Source: Ophthalmolycus amberensis
Taxonomy: Eukaryota > Chordata > Actinopteri > Perciformes > Zoarcidae
Direction of reading: 5' to 3'
Length of the DNA: 64,000 nucleotides
Assembly: GCA_024529925.1 (NCBI GenBank)
Contig: JAFEUB010001038.1
Span: 4,312,001 to 4,376,000 of the forward strand
Of this stretch, positions 1-18,000 are shown piece by piece. How positions within the stretch are numbered: position 1 is the first letter of the stretch; each line of letters opens with the position of its first letter. The translations under genes and the position numbers were made by a program. The notes under the pieces are model-generated. The model did not search any database, was not told the DNA's origin, and saw only the letters and a program-made list of their open reading frames with translations.

Positions 1-1638
1 TGGATGGGAGGCTTCTAGTGCTTGTTGTTCTAAGAAGAGGTGGACGAGTCTTTGGCAGAGAAATGGGGCACTATTGTAACTGGTTGTCTTTGTGTGCTCC
101 CTGAAGACAAATGGACAAACTATAAAGCTACTGAGTGTAAGAGTGAGCTTTGGGAGGCGTGCTGTGAGATCAATAATGTATCTCCTGGTTTTATGTCTAC
201 CAGTGTAACTGTTGTAGCTCTGCCGCTTGGAGAATGCCATTGACATTCATCATAAAACTCTTTGGAGTGCATTAGTTTAACTTGGCATGAAGGCTGGACG
301 TACGGCTCTGTCCTGAAGCTCAAAAATCAACCTCGCAGCACCTTTTATGGCTCCCTATAAACACGCAAGTGTTAATTCATTAGTTCCAGCACATGACTCT
401 CTGTAAAACCGTTTTTACATTTGTGTTTGTGTACACATTAAACAAATGGGATCGAGCGCGTTCATTAATTAGCGTTAGTGGTGCTGCCAGGCAGGTTTTC
501 TGAGCGGGAGCCGTGTCACCCCGCTAACAGTCTTTATGCTAAGCTAAGCTAATCCATCTCCTGCCTCGAGCTTCATAGGTAATGTACAAACGTGGGTGTG
601 CCCTCGAACTTCTCGTCTAACTCTAAAATCTCTAAATCAAAAACAAGTCTTTTCCAAAACCTAACCGAAGTAGTTTTGTTTCCTAAACCATATTAACGGC
701 AGGCCAGACTTTTAAAAATGGTGTTAAAGAAAGTCTGATTTGTTGGCCTCGCTTCTGGTGCAGTTGACCTATAGGTGCACACTTGGACACCCTAAATAAG
801 GTGTTACAGACGTACTGTATCTTTACAGCCTGCAGAACAATGCTCTTCATCTATTCCCAGTGTACCTCCGGGAGGCCGGCTAACCTGGCTTCCCCATTTC
901 AGGGTCCTAATAGGCTTGAGTGGTGAGCAATAATTGTATTTGGACTGGGTCAGACTTCTGGTAATGAACTGCTCATCGCTGCAACCCGAGACGGCACTCT
1001 CCTTCCTGCTGCTATCATGCTATCATGTAGCCACAGAAGCCACCAGTACAATCCGCCCCATGCATCTCCAATCGATTTCCCGCCGCGATCCGCTTACCAC
1101 ATGATTCAATTGTTGTGTGTGTGGGGGGGGGTAATGAGATGCGAGCCATCACCTCGTAAGTGCTGCTGCCCGCACCTTTCACCTGATTCCTCTTCTCTTG
1201 TCTGTGCTCACCTCCCCTTCCATCTGCCGCCGTTGGGTCCTATCTTTCCATCGCACTCTATGGTTCAGTGTCTGGCTTCCTCTTCAGTCCCTGAGTGGTT
1301 TCCTTGTCCTGCCCTCATCCATATCGCCGTCTCTCTTGTCGAGTGTTTCCCCCCCTGATTGGTCTTTTTGTCTCTCCGTTCCTCTCGTCACTCTCTTCAG
1401 AACTCCTTTTGAGGCAGAAGAGAAGAGAGTGAAAAGCCAGACATATCTCCTTCCATTCCATTATCGAATTTAGAAGTGTTTTCTGCTTCCCATTCAGAGC
1501 TTCTGCTTAATCCAGACATCGTTTGACGCAGTGATCTCCTTACCCGTCCTCATCCAAGTCCTCCGTCACTTTTCCTCTTGTGCCATTCATCTTCCTTCTC
1601 CAGCTTTTTTTGCCCCCTCCGCTTTCCATTCCTGCGCC
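1..1638. other. 5' flank of the possible first frmpd4 exon
   Basis: I see no supported coding exon here. The stretch holds one copy of a dispersed repeat with a gctaagctaagc core (about 505-640). From about 1150 to 1630 it is pyrimidine-rich and leads up to an ATG at 1639 with a strong start context. Short open frames in this part are not coding-like. No clear TATA box was identified, so any transcription start is unknown. Confidence 0.5.
505..640 (+). repeat. Dispersed repeat family B, copy 1
   Basis: The segment contains the core tttatgctaagctaagctaa followed by an agcttcat block and a tctcgtctaactct block. The same ordered blocks recur, diverged, near 52332-52495 and in inverted orientation near 17325-17415. 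Repeats of this appearance are common in spiny-rayed fish genomes. I cannot assign a named family without a repeat library. Confidence 0.6.
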
Positions 1639-1886
1639 ATGGACCTCGGAGACGGATTGCAAGAGGAGAAGGTGGACACCAGCTCCTTTGCCTCCTCCGA
1701 CTCTTCTTGGACATCGTTTGACCTGAGCACTGACCTCACGTCAGTCGGCTCTGACCAAGTCTCGACCCCCCCGGCAGCTCCCGGCGAGGACCGGCACCCG
1801 AAGAAGCCCCGTTTGCTCGACTTCTCTTCCGAGGCGCGAAACAGGAAGGCTGCATGGAGGGAGACGTCTTTTCTCGGAAGCGAAGA
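1639..1886 (+). CDS. frmpd4: Candidate alternative first coding exon of frmpd4 (long N-terminus)
   Basis: The ATG at 1639 sits in a strong start context (gcgccATGG). It opens 82 codons plus two bases and ends at a good donor, GAAGA|GTAAGC. The encoded segment is rich in Ser, Thr and Asp early on and has a basic KKPR patch, so it looks disordered and coding-like rather than random. The exon ends in phase 2, exactly as the exons at 6353 and 15039 do, and could join the common frmpd4 exon at 28279. No intervening coding exons are evident, so I infer an alternative 5' end of frmpd4. It could instead be the first exon of an unrelated short transcript. I do not recognise the peptide. Confidence 0.45.
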
Positions 1887-6352
<4,466 letters not shown>

Positions 6353-6402
6353 ATGGAGCCGTGCGACGACGATGACGAACTGGGGATGTTAACCGCTTCC
6401 CA
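6353..6402 (+). CDS. frmpd4: Candidate alternative first coding exon of frmpd4 (short acidic N-terminus)
   Basis: The sequence ggcaggATGG opens 16 codons plus two bases and ends at a consensus donor, TCCCA|GTAAGT. The peptide starts MEPCDDDDELGMLTAS and is acidic. The exon ends in phase 2, so it can be spliced to 28279 without a frame change. The roughly 150 bases upstream are GC-rich and 5'UTR-like, with a GT microsatellite a little further up. The phase match and context suggest a second alternative promoter for frmpd4, but there is no homology support, and a different short transcript is possible. Confidence 0.4.
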
Positions 6403-9400
6403 GTAAGTTCTGGTGTCGCCTTGTCTCTTCTTTGTGGTTCGCTCGCCGTGGTCGTTGGCCATGTTGGACTCATTTTGCAAAGTAGAATCTCTTTGAGATC
6501 CATTTCCTTTGCCACCTCTTTCAGTACTTCCTGATCAGAGTGATACAGCTCTTTAGTGAGGGCTTTGTTGATTAAGCTCCATGGGAGGTTTACATGGAGG
6601 TTGGAGCCTCTTATGGGCCTGTGGCTCGGGCTCGCAGGTTCGTTATGAATAGCTGTGCTGTCTCAGGCCCATTTTTGGTGATTGATCATAGTACTCTGAC
6701 GATGTGTTTTAGGTCAAGGTGTCATTTTCTCTTTTACCTGGTTTATTAATTATAATTGCACAAAAGCAATACATGAGTTTCCTGAAGAAAACTGCTGTCA
6801 CAAGCATAATTTACATTCCACAACTATTTCTTTCTGGAGAGTTTTCTCTGCCGAAACTATGTGTTTTCATTTTCCCTGGATGTGTTACATGGTGCTCAAC
6901 TGTGCAATTTTGCATCCTTCAATCAAATTGAAGTGAACGGGATGTAACTTGGCAGCCACGTATCGACGGGCCTCTCTGTGCTGATCTTTAGTGTTTTAAT
7001 AAGACGAGTGTTTACCGATGTGTTAAATACTAGATGAACCGGACTGACTCGTATCAGCGTCGTCGCATGTTTTGTTCTTCTTCATCGTCTCTTGACGATC
7101 ACCAGAGTTGATCTGAGCAAGTCGGCGGATTTTACTGGCCGACTCCGTCGCCGCAGGCTTTAAAGCAGCCATATTGTAATCTTGCTCGGTGAATTGACGG
7201 CACGTGAGCCGTCGGTTGCATAAGGCCGAGGTTACTCCAAGCAGCGGAGGAATTGTAATTACTGAACACTTCGAGATTACATCATGGATTGAGGGGGTTT
7301 AGCTAGCTGGCTGCTGGGAAGAGAGTGTGTGTGTGTGTGTGAGGTGTGGTCTCATCAAATTGTATTATTTTGCCCATATATTATGTATGTTGCGTCCTAC
7401 ATGTGCATGTTCATAAATAATTTTTTTTAGTATCGTCCCTTCTACAGCATGATGATGTGTTTACTGATTGTCATTTGGAGTGATAATCCACATATAAACC
7501 CACACACACACACACACATTTGAATCATGTCAAATTATTAAAACACAATAAAACACAACTTCATGGTATGTTTTTCTAACCCACAAAATAAGTGTTTCCC
7601 CTCCTGTTTTTTTTGTTTTCTTTCTTTGTACCTAAATAGTGCACTGTGTGATTGAGGAGGCGCCAGAACGCGGCATCATTGTCGAAGGATTACAGCGACG
7701 AGGTGATAGGTCATTGGCCAGGAAACATGTGGCCCAGAAAGCAGACAAATGAAATTTGATTCAGATTCAGACTCTGCTGTGTCAGTCAGTCAGACGGGCA
7801 GGCGTGGACTGATTTATTCTTTTTTTCAATCTAAACCTGCTGTTCCTGGTTTTCAAATCACTGATATTCCAAATATTTGAATGTTGACTCAGCAGCTGCA
7901 GAATGACACGCATCGAGATACAAGTGAAACCGATTAGTTTGCTGGCGTGTGCTCAAAGTCTAGTCCTCGTCTTCTTCCCCGTCCGCCTGTCAGACGCAAA
8001 TTCTGCAAACAGAAGTGATGTACGACGCATCATGAAAAGCACTACCTACACTGCCTACTCGTCTCTTCCAATTGAGATTTTCAAAAGATCCAGCGTCTCT
8101 GGAAGGGAATGTACAAAACACACACAATAGCAAAGTTTCCCAAAACGTTTTGACTTTTATATATTTCTGCTTACCGGAAAAAAATAGACTGCAGGGGAGC
8201 AAAATCTGCCCAATGAAATGTGGCGTCAGCAGCAGCACTGTCGCTTTGAGCTGAAAGAAAATGTCTCGTAAACTACGTGCTGCTGCACGCACCCGCATAC
8301 AGAATGTGGCTCACGAAACACTCTGCTTTTGAAAATGCTGAGGAAATTGTTGACAACATGCCAAAGCCATGCCCAGCATACCCATTAGTTCATTTCTTTA
8401 GTTTTTAGGGATTTTGCCTGTAAATTTGTAATATTTCCTGGCATTTATAGAGTCCATGCATCAATGTGAGAGGAACACATTGCGATGTGTTCTCTGCGTT
8501 CCTTTCCTCCCCTGACACAGGAATTCACTTTTCGTGTTTCAGATACGTGTCCATTCAACCGGGGGTTATCACGTGATGTTGATCTCTGCATGTCTACCGG
8601 AGGAACTGTGAGCTTTAAAGCCCATATGCCACTTAGCGTCCCATTATTACAACAGATGGAGGAGATTTGGAATAATAATGTTCGTCACTACATTAACTTT
8701 GATGTCAAACCGACTTCAAATTGTCTTTTCTTGAAGTGGCGTTGCGCTGGATTTTAATTCGAAGCTTCAGCTTTATTGCAGGAATATGCTGGGGAAATTA
8801 TGCAATTTCCGTTTTGCTTTATCAGTATTTAGACCATCATACAATATTAAGGCCGTTTACTGCCAGTTCTCAAAATCTGACACTGACACCTACCTCCAGC
8901 AATAAAGTGTGGCTGAGGTTGACAAGTTGATCTTATTACTAAAAGCGCAATTCGGTGGTATTAAGTCAGCCAGGGGGGGCAATTGTTTTGCTCTATAGAT
9001 CCAGAAGATCAGTTACTGTGGGCTCAGTGATTAGAAGAGTGACCAGTCAACGTCTGTTTCTCAATCCTGATTGTCCTGGTTAAGGTGGTCTTCCTCCTTC
9101 CACCTCAGGTGAACTAGAGATTCTAATTGGCTGTCAACAAGAGCCTCGGTGTAATTATCTAGGTCTATTTGCTGACCACATCTTGCTCAAATACGCTTCA
9201 ATTCCCTTCATCCTGAATTAGAATGGCGTGGAGTAGAAAACAAATGAATGTAATATCAGTGTTATCAGCACTTCTGCATGCTTGGACACGCCTTGGCGGC
9301 GGTGCTTTTCACCGGTTTCCAGTTTCTGATGTAACCCTTATCGGAAGTGTCCATCATTTATACTGTCACAGTGTAACATCCGGCCCAAACACACTCAGGC

Positions 9401-12400
9401 TTAAAAATGCAACGCAGAAAGCATCCTAATAAGGCCTCTCATCTTCTGTTCCAGGGGTTATTTATTACTGCTACTCCTGCCCAGAACACTTCCGCCGTTA
9501 CTGTGACTCTCACTTTGTTTCTCTCATCACTGGGAATTCTGCCCAGTGATGTCCAGCATCATTTGGGCTGGTAATAACACTTAGTCTCGACATCCACTGA
9601 GCAGTAGTTTTTCCTCAAATAAGCTATTTCTACTCTGTTGAAAGTCACTGAAACCGGTTGTTAAAAATGTCTATATTTTCTAATTCCTGTTTGATTAATG
9701 CTGTTTTGCTCATTTTCTGCCACAGGTTATTCATTCTAATTTTCTTTTTATAATAAATAAATAAATGTCCCCTTATAATGAGGACCTTAATGAAAGGTGA
9801 GTTGCTGTTTCACTGAGATGGATTGCGTGCAGACGTTTGAATGTAAATGTTTGTGTGCGTGTGTTTGGCTGTCAGACTGCCGCCTCTAGAGATGTGGCTC
9901 ATGAAAAAACCCAAAAAAAACCCCATCTCTCGTCAGCATTCAAGCTTAGCGAGCGTGCGCGTAATTAAATGTCACGCTGGACTCGACGAATAGCTGATAG
10001 GGTTTGATCAATTCTACATATAGGCCACACAAAAACGCTGAGGGGGCGGGGCAGCCAGCAGCTTACTAATAAGCAGTGAGGTGACAGATAGCGCCCGTCG
10101 TTTCCCACTCTTCCTTATCTCCGACAAGCTCTATTTATCGACAAGCATTATTGATGAGGGACATTTAGCAGGCTGACAGCGGGAGGCACGAGGAAAGAGA
10201 GACCCGGAAAAAAAACAACAAGCCGAGCCAAATGCATTGTTTGTTTAAACCCGCATGGAGCACTCAACAGGTTCAGTGCGTCACAGACAATGTGGCTGCT
10301 GCCAGGTACGGCAGGTATGCCAGGCAGATGAAAAGCTCTGTGAGAATATGAGAGGAAAGAAGCGACGCCCTGAAACTCTCAACCTTGTGTGCCGGTAACG
10401 TTTTAAAGCGAGTGAAGGTTTTTTACTTGATCCATGCCTGCTACAGTGGATTAGATATCATCCAGCAAGCAATCTGGACTCTTGAATAGCATAATGTGGT
10501 ATTTACAAAGTATCCGCCTCCTCTCCTTGTTTCTCTCGTCCCCTCCTCTCGACATGTAATCCCTTCCCCATCTCTTTCGCTCATTCCATCCTTCAGTCTC
10601 CTTCTCTCCCAATCCATCATCAGCTCCCACATCACGCCTTCATTTTATAGCCCCTCACTTTTGAATATCCGTCTTCTCCCTCCCTCCATTTATCCTCCCT
10701 GACCTTTCTCCCCCCAAAACCCCTCATCTCTCCGTACGTACACCTCCCTCGCTCTCCCTTGTTTTATCAATCCAGTCCCTTTCTCCTCTTTCTCACACCC
10801 TCCCTCCCTCCACCTCCCCTCCCTTGCTTTAGGGTAGTGTGCCCTATCAGATTAAGCCTGTCTCATAAGGAAAAGAGAGAAAGAGAGAGATTGCCGTTTG
10901 GATTAAAGGCGGACGGGAATGAAATTATATGATCTCGTTGTTTAGACGAGTCGCATAAAGTTGCTGCATGTGTGTGCACGTGCGCATGTGAAGGGTGGCG
11001 TCGGCTTTATCCCCTGTAATGACTGGGAGCTGGCCGGGAACGCCTGGCCCCGCGCTGTTGCATGCTGGGAAGTCATGCATGTGGCCGTGTAAAATGACTG
11101 TTTGATGGATTGGGCTGCTGGGACGGCACGTTGCCGAGCAATCGCGTACACACTTAGATAATAATCAGGTGATATTATGATTGAACGCCCCACCTGAGCT
11201 GTGACAACGTAAAGCAGAGTATGACTTGATTTATGTAATCATTCAAAACATGACACCAGCTGTAACAATGGTGAAGTAAACAAACGGTCACAAAATAAAT
11301 GTTATTCTGATGTTTTTAGACTTTCATTATTTGCACGCCTTGTCGTCTTGTATTTGAATTGTTGCATTGTTGAAACGTTGCTCTACGGCACCCCTAGTGG
11401 TTGAAAACTCCATGGGGAAGCTTTAAAAGAAAGGCAACTAAAGCAAATGAGACACGAGAGCTTTTTCCAACCCGACCATATGAGGGATGCAGGACGTCTC
11501 TTTGTGCACTCGCTTTGTCCCCGTGTCCTCCCTGTGACACTATAAAGATTGACGCTCCTCATGAATTGAAACAAAAGCGTTGCGAGTGAACCTAATCCAG
11601 GCGGCGACAGCGTTTCCATCAAACCACAATTTGCAAAGGTTGTACACAACCACGTATTGTAGCAGACAGGGCCGGCTCTGTATACATGCCTCAGTGGCCT
11701 GCAGAATACAGAACAACCAGAGATGTGAGTGGCTGTTGCAAAGGTGATAGGGATTTATGTATGAGACGCAAGGGGATGTCAAAGTCATCGAGGTCCAGTT
11801 CCTACAAAATAGAGGCATCAGCTGATCAGCCGCACGTTTAACTGCAAGATGAACTTTATTGTTCCCGAGGCAGCCTCCAGTGGAAACCCTCGTTACAGGC
11901 TCCTGCTCTTTGAAAGGAGGCAACAGAGATACAGATACACCCCACATACAGGCAGGTTCATGACTCGCTGTGTGTGCGTGGCAACCATCACGGAGAGGTG
12001 AAGGAGTGCTGAATGCCAATGCGATGTGTAGTAATGCATGGCACGCATGCTCTCTCTCTCTCACTCTCTCGCTCACTCACTCACTCGCTCACTCGCTCGC
12101 TTGCTTCTTAGGCGATGACATGCTGAACATAATACTACTGTTACATCATTATTGTCTCCATCAGGAGAACTATGCGCTCTCGTGTGAGTGAGTGAGTTAT
12201 AGCTCTTGTGATTGCGGCGACTCCCGCGCTCTCAGAAAACAAACTTTCATCGCCTGCTTTGTGGTGCCGTTGGCCGCCTGCCGGCTCCTCAGTCCCTAGA
12301 GACTGTACGTCAATGGGGAAAATAGTTTGCCCACCGTTGTTGTTTCGGACAGAGGTTTTGGCGAACAGCTAACTACGTTCCTGTATCACAATCATTGGTC

Positions 12401-15038
12401 GTTCCAAATCAAAAGGCTAAAGGCCGAGCGAAGTCACAGGTCATTGGTGCGAAAGTCGAGTTGCAAGTCATCGAACATAAGAAAGCAAATATGTCCTACT
12501 CTTTGTTTCGTCCCTTACATCCTTTAATGAGAATTAAAGTCAATCGGTATGTTTAGATTGTGTACAATATTTATGGGAGGTCCACTAAAACACAGCCATT
12601 ATCATACCACGACCTATGCTTTCAGTACAGGAAGTGTGTGTGTTAGCAAGGAGCTGGTACCATGGAAGCCGTCACACTGCTTTATCATGTTGCAGAGCTT
12701 ATGCATCGCACAAGATGCTTGTTGTTCTTTGCTCTTCTGTCAATGTGTCAGGTCAAATGTACTGATGGAGGATCAATTCGGTCGGGGCAGAGGAACTGCG
12801 ATGCTGCAGAGATGGCTCATTATTTCCAGCCAATTTGGTTTGTTTCTGTTGTCGCCCTCACTTAACGATGTCCACTCATCTAAGAACCTCCCATATCACC
12901 ATTCTTACACAAACTTGATTTATTAAAAGGAAAGTTGCAGCAATAAGGATTCCTGGAAACAATCATCCATAAGCCCCCAGTGATGCACACAACTAGATAT
13001 CCCAAAATAGCTTTGAACTGTAATAACTTCTGACAGGAAATTGAATACGAACAGACAAAAGGGGTCTTTGTTCTTTTCTCTCGCCCTGAGATGGGACGTG
13101 AGCAAACCAGTATGGAAGAGGGCAACAAGGCCTTTCGTATGTTGCCACTCACAAAGTGCGTTTGATGCATGCGGATGCATGCGGATGCATGCGCTTTAGT
13201 GTGTGCCTGAGGGAAGACGAGGGTAAACAAAGAGTCTTTGCGTCAAAGCTGCCTGACATGAAGTCGCTGCTTTCTGCCGTTACTGCTTTGAGAGGAGACG
13301 GACGTGATGCCTTTTTTTTTTTTACAGAACATTATGTTATGTGTCCTGGGACAGTCTGAGCAATATTCTTCAACTTTTCTCTGAAAAAGAGAGTCTGAAA
13401 CTTTTAATGTGATCAAGTGCGCAGTCTTTTCATCGCTCCCCGGAGAAACACCCGTGCTCATAAATAGTGATTAGACTGTCCTCAACCATCAGAGTAACTT
13501 TTTTATGAATCCTTAAATCGTGTGGCGTTCAACTTGCTGCTTCCATTTCTCTCATTTCACATTACGCCTCCCCTCTGCTGTCCTGATCTGACAGCGCTGT
13601 AACCCACTTAAGGAAAGGCCTGCATCCAAATGAGTGACTCTTGTCACGTAAGACTGTCTGATGCCATCGGTGACAGCAGGCCCGGTTGATGAAACAACCC
13701 CGTATGTCTTGGATCGGGATTCCCGTTACCCTGTGCTGTTACCTGCAGCGGCCGATGGAAGAAGAAAAATGTCCTCCCTTCATTCATAAGATAAATGAAA
13801 AGCGTGTACCTCCTTTCATTACACGCCCAGTTGAGTTGGATTACATGGGATGCTAAACATAATTTATGCTCTTTTGCGTTAAATTAAAGTATATCATCGC
13901 CACTGGGGTCCATTTGTGGTTCGTGCCTCGCTAAGGCTGAGCCATCTGTGTGCACACACACACACACACACACGAGGCCCTGACTTGTTGACAGGGTTTG
14001 ACAGGCTGTGAAGGAATGTGTATGTGTGAACATGCAACAACAACAAAAAATCTAAAATGCAACAAAAAGAAAAAAAGAAAGAGTCCTTGAACGTTCTTAA
14101 AAGGGAGACCGTCTAAAGTCAATTTGTTTTTAATCTAAATGAGGTTTGAAAACAACAGATGAAGATTTTATGTAAAGAGATTTCTCAACATTCTGTTGCA
14201 TCAGTGTCACAAGCTCACTTGGTAAAACCAAGCAAGGGGGGGGGGGGGGAAAGAGACAGAAACCCTGAGAGAAGGGGTCTTGCTCCCATCAGCGCCCCAT
14301 TCTGCCGAGTCAGCTTTCCTCTGCCCATCACCGCTCTCCCCCCCCCCCCCCCCTCCTTCTCTGTCTCTCTCAGTTCAGCCAAAGCACTTTTACCCTCCTT
14401 TTATGTCCCTCCATCTTTTATCTTGATATCCTCGTACCCCTCCTTTTTCCTGCATTCTCTCCTCTGCCCTGCAAAGGGACTCGCAGCCCAGATGAACGGA
14501 GGGCAAAGCCGGAGACAGAGCGCATCCGTCATCCATTCGCCTTGTCCTCCCGCCCTCCCTCTCTCCCTCTCCATCCCATCCCTCTTCCATTCACTGTCCC
14601 TCCCCCCTCCTCTCCTCTACCCTGCTTGCCGCGGCTAGGATCACTGCACTACTCCATGCGCCGAGATGGAGAGCACACACGGGGGGCGTATTGCAGCTCA
14701 ACTCAGCCAGGTGGAGAGCAGCAGAATGGGCTGACTCGTCCCAGAGAGAGCCGAGAGGAAGGGGGTGACCCGCGTGGTCTATGTCATCACTTAAGGGACG
14801 CAACATTCTGGACAGACAAGGAATTGGACTGTCTGCGCACCGGACAAGGGCGATACTTTCACCACACCGTTCGCGTGTTTTCTCACAAACTGTGAGGAAT
14901 TCAGAATTCTGCGTCCGAAAGGCTTTTGTTGACTCTTGATATGGATCCGGATTGAAACTGGATTGTCTGGGCTTTGGATGTGGATTAGAATACTGATGTG
15001 GAGCTGCTTTGGGATATAGAGTGCTGTAGCAGGACCAC
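6403..15038. other. Non-coding interval upstream of the main frmpd4 first exon
   Basis: I find no supported gene in this 8.6 kb. It contains short (TG)n and (AC)n runs at about 7323-7341, 7501-7518 and 13957-13973, pyrimidine-rich tracts at 10500-10820 and 14330-14640, a G run followed by a C run at about 14236-14352, and a three-unit tandem repeat at 13164-13193. The last 400 bases before the ATG at 15039 are the probable 5'UTR and promoter of the main frmpd4 transcript, including the cactgcactactcc segment near 14643. Confidence 0.5.
13164..13193. repeat. Three-copy 10-bp tandem repeat (gatgcatgcg)
   Basis: Three perfect consecutive copies of gatgcatgcg, each containing overlapping palindromes ATGCAT and GCATGC. 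The array is short and sits in intronic or intergenic DNA with no adjacent exon. Confidence 0.9.
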
Positions 15039-15079
15039 ATGGACATGTTTGGTTTCTCCAAGATGCCAAAGCTGTCCGG
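15039..15079 (+). CDS. frmpd4: frmpd4 main first coding exon
   Basis: The ATG at 15039 gives MDMFGFSKMPKLS plus two bases before the donor CCGG|GTGAGT. This resembles the start of human FRMPD4 (MDVFSFVKIAKLS, recalled), which makes it the best-supported start. An ATG in the following exon (28293) could serve as a minor internal start. Confidence 0.88.
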
Positions 15080-18000
15080 GTGAGTGTGAGGGTGTGTGAG
15101 GGTGTGTGTGTGTGTGTGTTCTTTTACTTCTAGGCTCTGAGGGCACCATCATGTGTTTTCTAACTTTGTATTCCAATTTCTTGACATATGCCACCTTCTT
15201 GGGAGGAAAGATGAGATAATCCATTCAAGATTTTTCCAGGTGAAGGTAAAAAAAAAGGTGTTTTTTTGCCGGGTATACAAGTCAAGAGTCTCCTTGGAAG
15301 AGCCAGTAGTTGCACTCTACAGTCACTTTGTCAGCCGGTGTGTGTTTCACCTCAAAAAGTTTCATGACTCTGACAATGAATGAGATGGAAGTGTTTCAGT
15401 TGAGGTAAATGTACCTAGTTACATTATATGTACGCCGGTAGAGGCCTCGTTGTGTTTTCGTCCTGTTATTAGTGTTATTTTAGTGGCTAAGAAATGTTGG
15501 CATCTATGAGATGCAATCACAGAGTCCGAGGAGCAACCAGAGAGTGCTGGTGATTAAGGGGAAGATAAAGAAACAAGAGGACGGACAATGGTTACTGAAA
15601 AGGATGGGAACACAAAGTGAGCCAGTGGAGAGCACAGAGCCAGAGGACGAGTCGTAACAAGACTACTAAGTACTTCAAGAGACAGAGAACCAGGTTCACC
15701 CTGAGCAACACTGTCCAGCCTCCATGACGCTCAACGTCGCACACGTATTACAATTACACAATAAAGGCAAAGATATTTATCAAACGCTTCATTCAGGATT
15801 ATTTCCGTTTGTGTAAACCAGACATGTGAATAAAACCAATCGCAGGCCTGAGATGAGAAGACGCACGAAAACAAGTCTGAAGACGTCGGAGCCGCGGCGA
15901 TGATGAAGAGCTCGGCACACAACAATCCCCCGCTCACCGTGGGTTTTATACACCGCACGTATGTGGACACATGTTTGCGTGATCCCTGACTCCCACATCG
16001 TTAAGCCCTCTAAACGTGGCTCATGACAAATCCCTTGAACCTACACATCCAGAGGTTAGCATCTGCAGTGGGTCCTCCACTCCTCGAAGGGAAGACGGAG
16101 AGAAGCGGCCACAGTGGCTCCGACTTACCGGCAATCGTTTCACAACATTTCTATCATTAGTTGTTCCCGGACTTTATTTCAATGTATTTAAAAAAACACA
16201 CACAATGGAGAACATTCATATTCCTCTCATGTATGTAGATGAATAAGTCACACAGCACAGAGGCATGTTTTGCATATGTTCACACTTTTGTCTTTATGTG
16301 TCTTGTGATTTGAATAAATAGACTCCATTTGTCATAAGAAGTGCTTCCTTCCCTTGTTCCCTCCTGGCTGCCACTAGCACTTTCCCTTACGCTTTGCCGT
16401 TTTGTCAGCCGGTCGAAATATCCGCCACACCCACTTATACGCATTTGGCACCAATCTCACTGTTGACAGACTGTAAAATGTTAAAAATGAATAATGGCGT
16501 CGCGCTAACAGGCGCCAGGAGAGTGTTTGCCTCACTGGCAAGTTAGCCGCGCTTTGCCCGTTCCCAGATGGCCGTTGTGTATCCATGAGCTGCCATAATA
16601 CAGTTTCAGAGCCTTCTGTTTGCACATGCTGCGCACGGCAAGTTTGCTTCATAAACTGTAACGAGAAGTTGCGGTTAATTCATCACCGCCTAATGCTCGT
16701 AATGAATCATTCATCGTCGGATGGGAAAGAAAACAGCTGCAGCAGGTGAGAGGGATATGTGATCCTTCTCGTGGTGTTTGTTGGTTTTATTCTCACTATG
16801 GACTCATGGGAGTTTAGTTACCACACATCTGGCTTTATTCCGGGAGGCCAGTCTCCTATCCAATGCGTCCCAAAGACAGGGACCTGTATCAGCGTTTGTA
16901 CTGTGGGAAAATCTTGGCTTTTTAGTGTGTCGGAATTTGGCGGTGAAACTAGCCAGCAGGCCTTGTTTGTGTTCTGAATATCAAATTACAGCGACGCATG
17001 CCAAATTGCCTTCTGCTTTTTGCCAAATGCATGCTGCTACTTCAGAGGGCAAAGTTCCATTGTACCGAGCAGCCATCTGACAAGTCGTGGCAACCGAAAC
17101 ACTTATCATTTGCTCAATTTTAGTCAATCAGGGCACTCGTTACTTAAAATCAGCTGTAATAATCATGATGTACGGAACATTTTTGGAAGCAGTTTGGGCC
17201 GCGTGAACCTTTTCTAAAGAGCCCGGGGAGGGGGAGGGGTTCCACAAATACAGGAGGATATGGGAAATACAATTATTCAGTGAGATGAGAAGTTCAATGC
17301 GACCCACGTGTCTGTATGCCAAGTGTGAAGCTGCAGCCAGGACACAGTTAGCTTAGCTTAGCATAATGACTAGAACCAGGGGGGGGGAAAACAGCGAGCC
17401 TGGCTCTCCCTAAAGGTTAAGAAAATCAGCATAAGGCTAAAAATGAACGCATTCAATTTCTTTACCTTTTATTTGCAGTTATTTTGCGTAGCTGTACATG
17501 TCGCCCCCCCCCCCCCCCCCCCCCACTCTCACTTTCTCACTCCCTGCCCGAAACCCTTAAAGTTGAAAACTTTTCTTGATTTGCGTCTGGATAATCCTCC
17601 TCAGGGATTTGGTCGGTGATCACTGCAGGAGGAGCTGTTTCAGTCAGTATCTGAAATCACATCACAACATCTCTCCCCCCTCGCTCTCTCTCGCTCTCTC
17701 TCGCTCTCTCTCGCTCTCTCTCGCTCTCTCTCGCTCTCTCTCGCTCTCTCTCGCTCTCTCCCCCTCACCTATCTGTCTGCCTTATATGGCAGCCCATCCA
17801 TCCACTTCCATGTGTATTTATTCCTGCCTGCCTTGCGTCATAGATGCGATTCATCTCTCAATCTGAGACTGATATGGCTTTTGATTGTTTAAGGATGTTG
17901 GATTTATTTTCAGGTGGTTTTTTTTTTTGTTAATACATGTTTAAAAATGTGTGCTGGAGCCACTTTATTTTTCAGCCGACACGTTTGTTATGTCTTGATG

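Noticed and set aside
11540..12076. 178-codon open frame on the minus strand
   Set aside because: No motif or codon bias, and it begins in a CT repeat. Competing frames overlap it.
14159..14638. 159-codon Ser/Pro-rich open frame upstream of the main frmpd4 first exon
   Set aside because: It runs through C and CT homopolymer tracts. Its proline and serine content comes from base composition.
17681..17760. Possible CRISPR-like regular array
   Set aside because: Direct 10-bp repeats with no spacers, in a vertebrate genome. It is a minisatellite.
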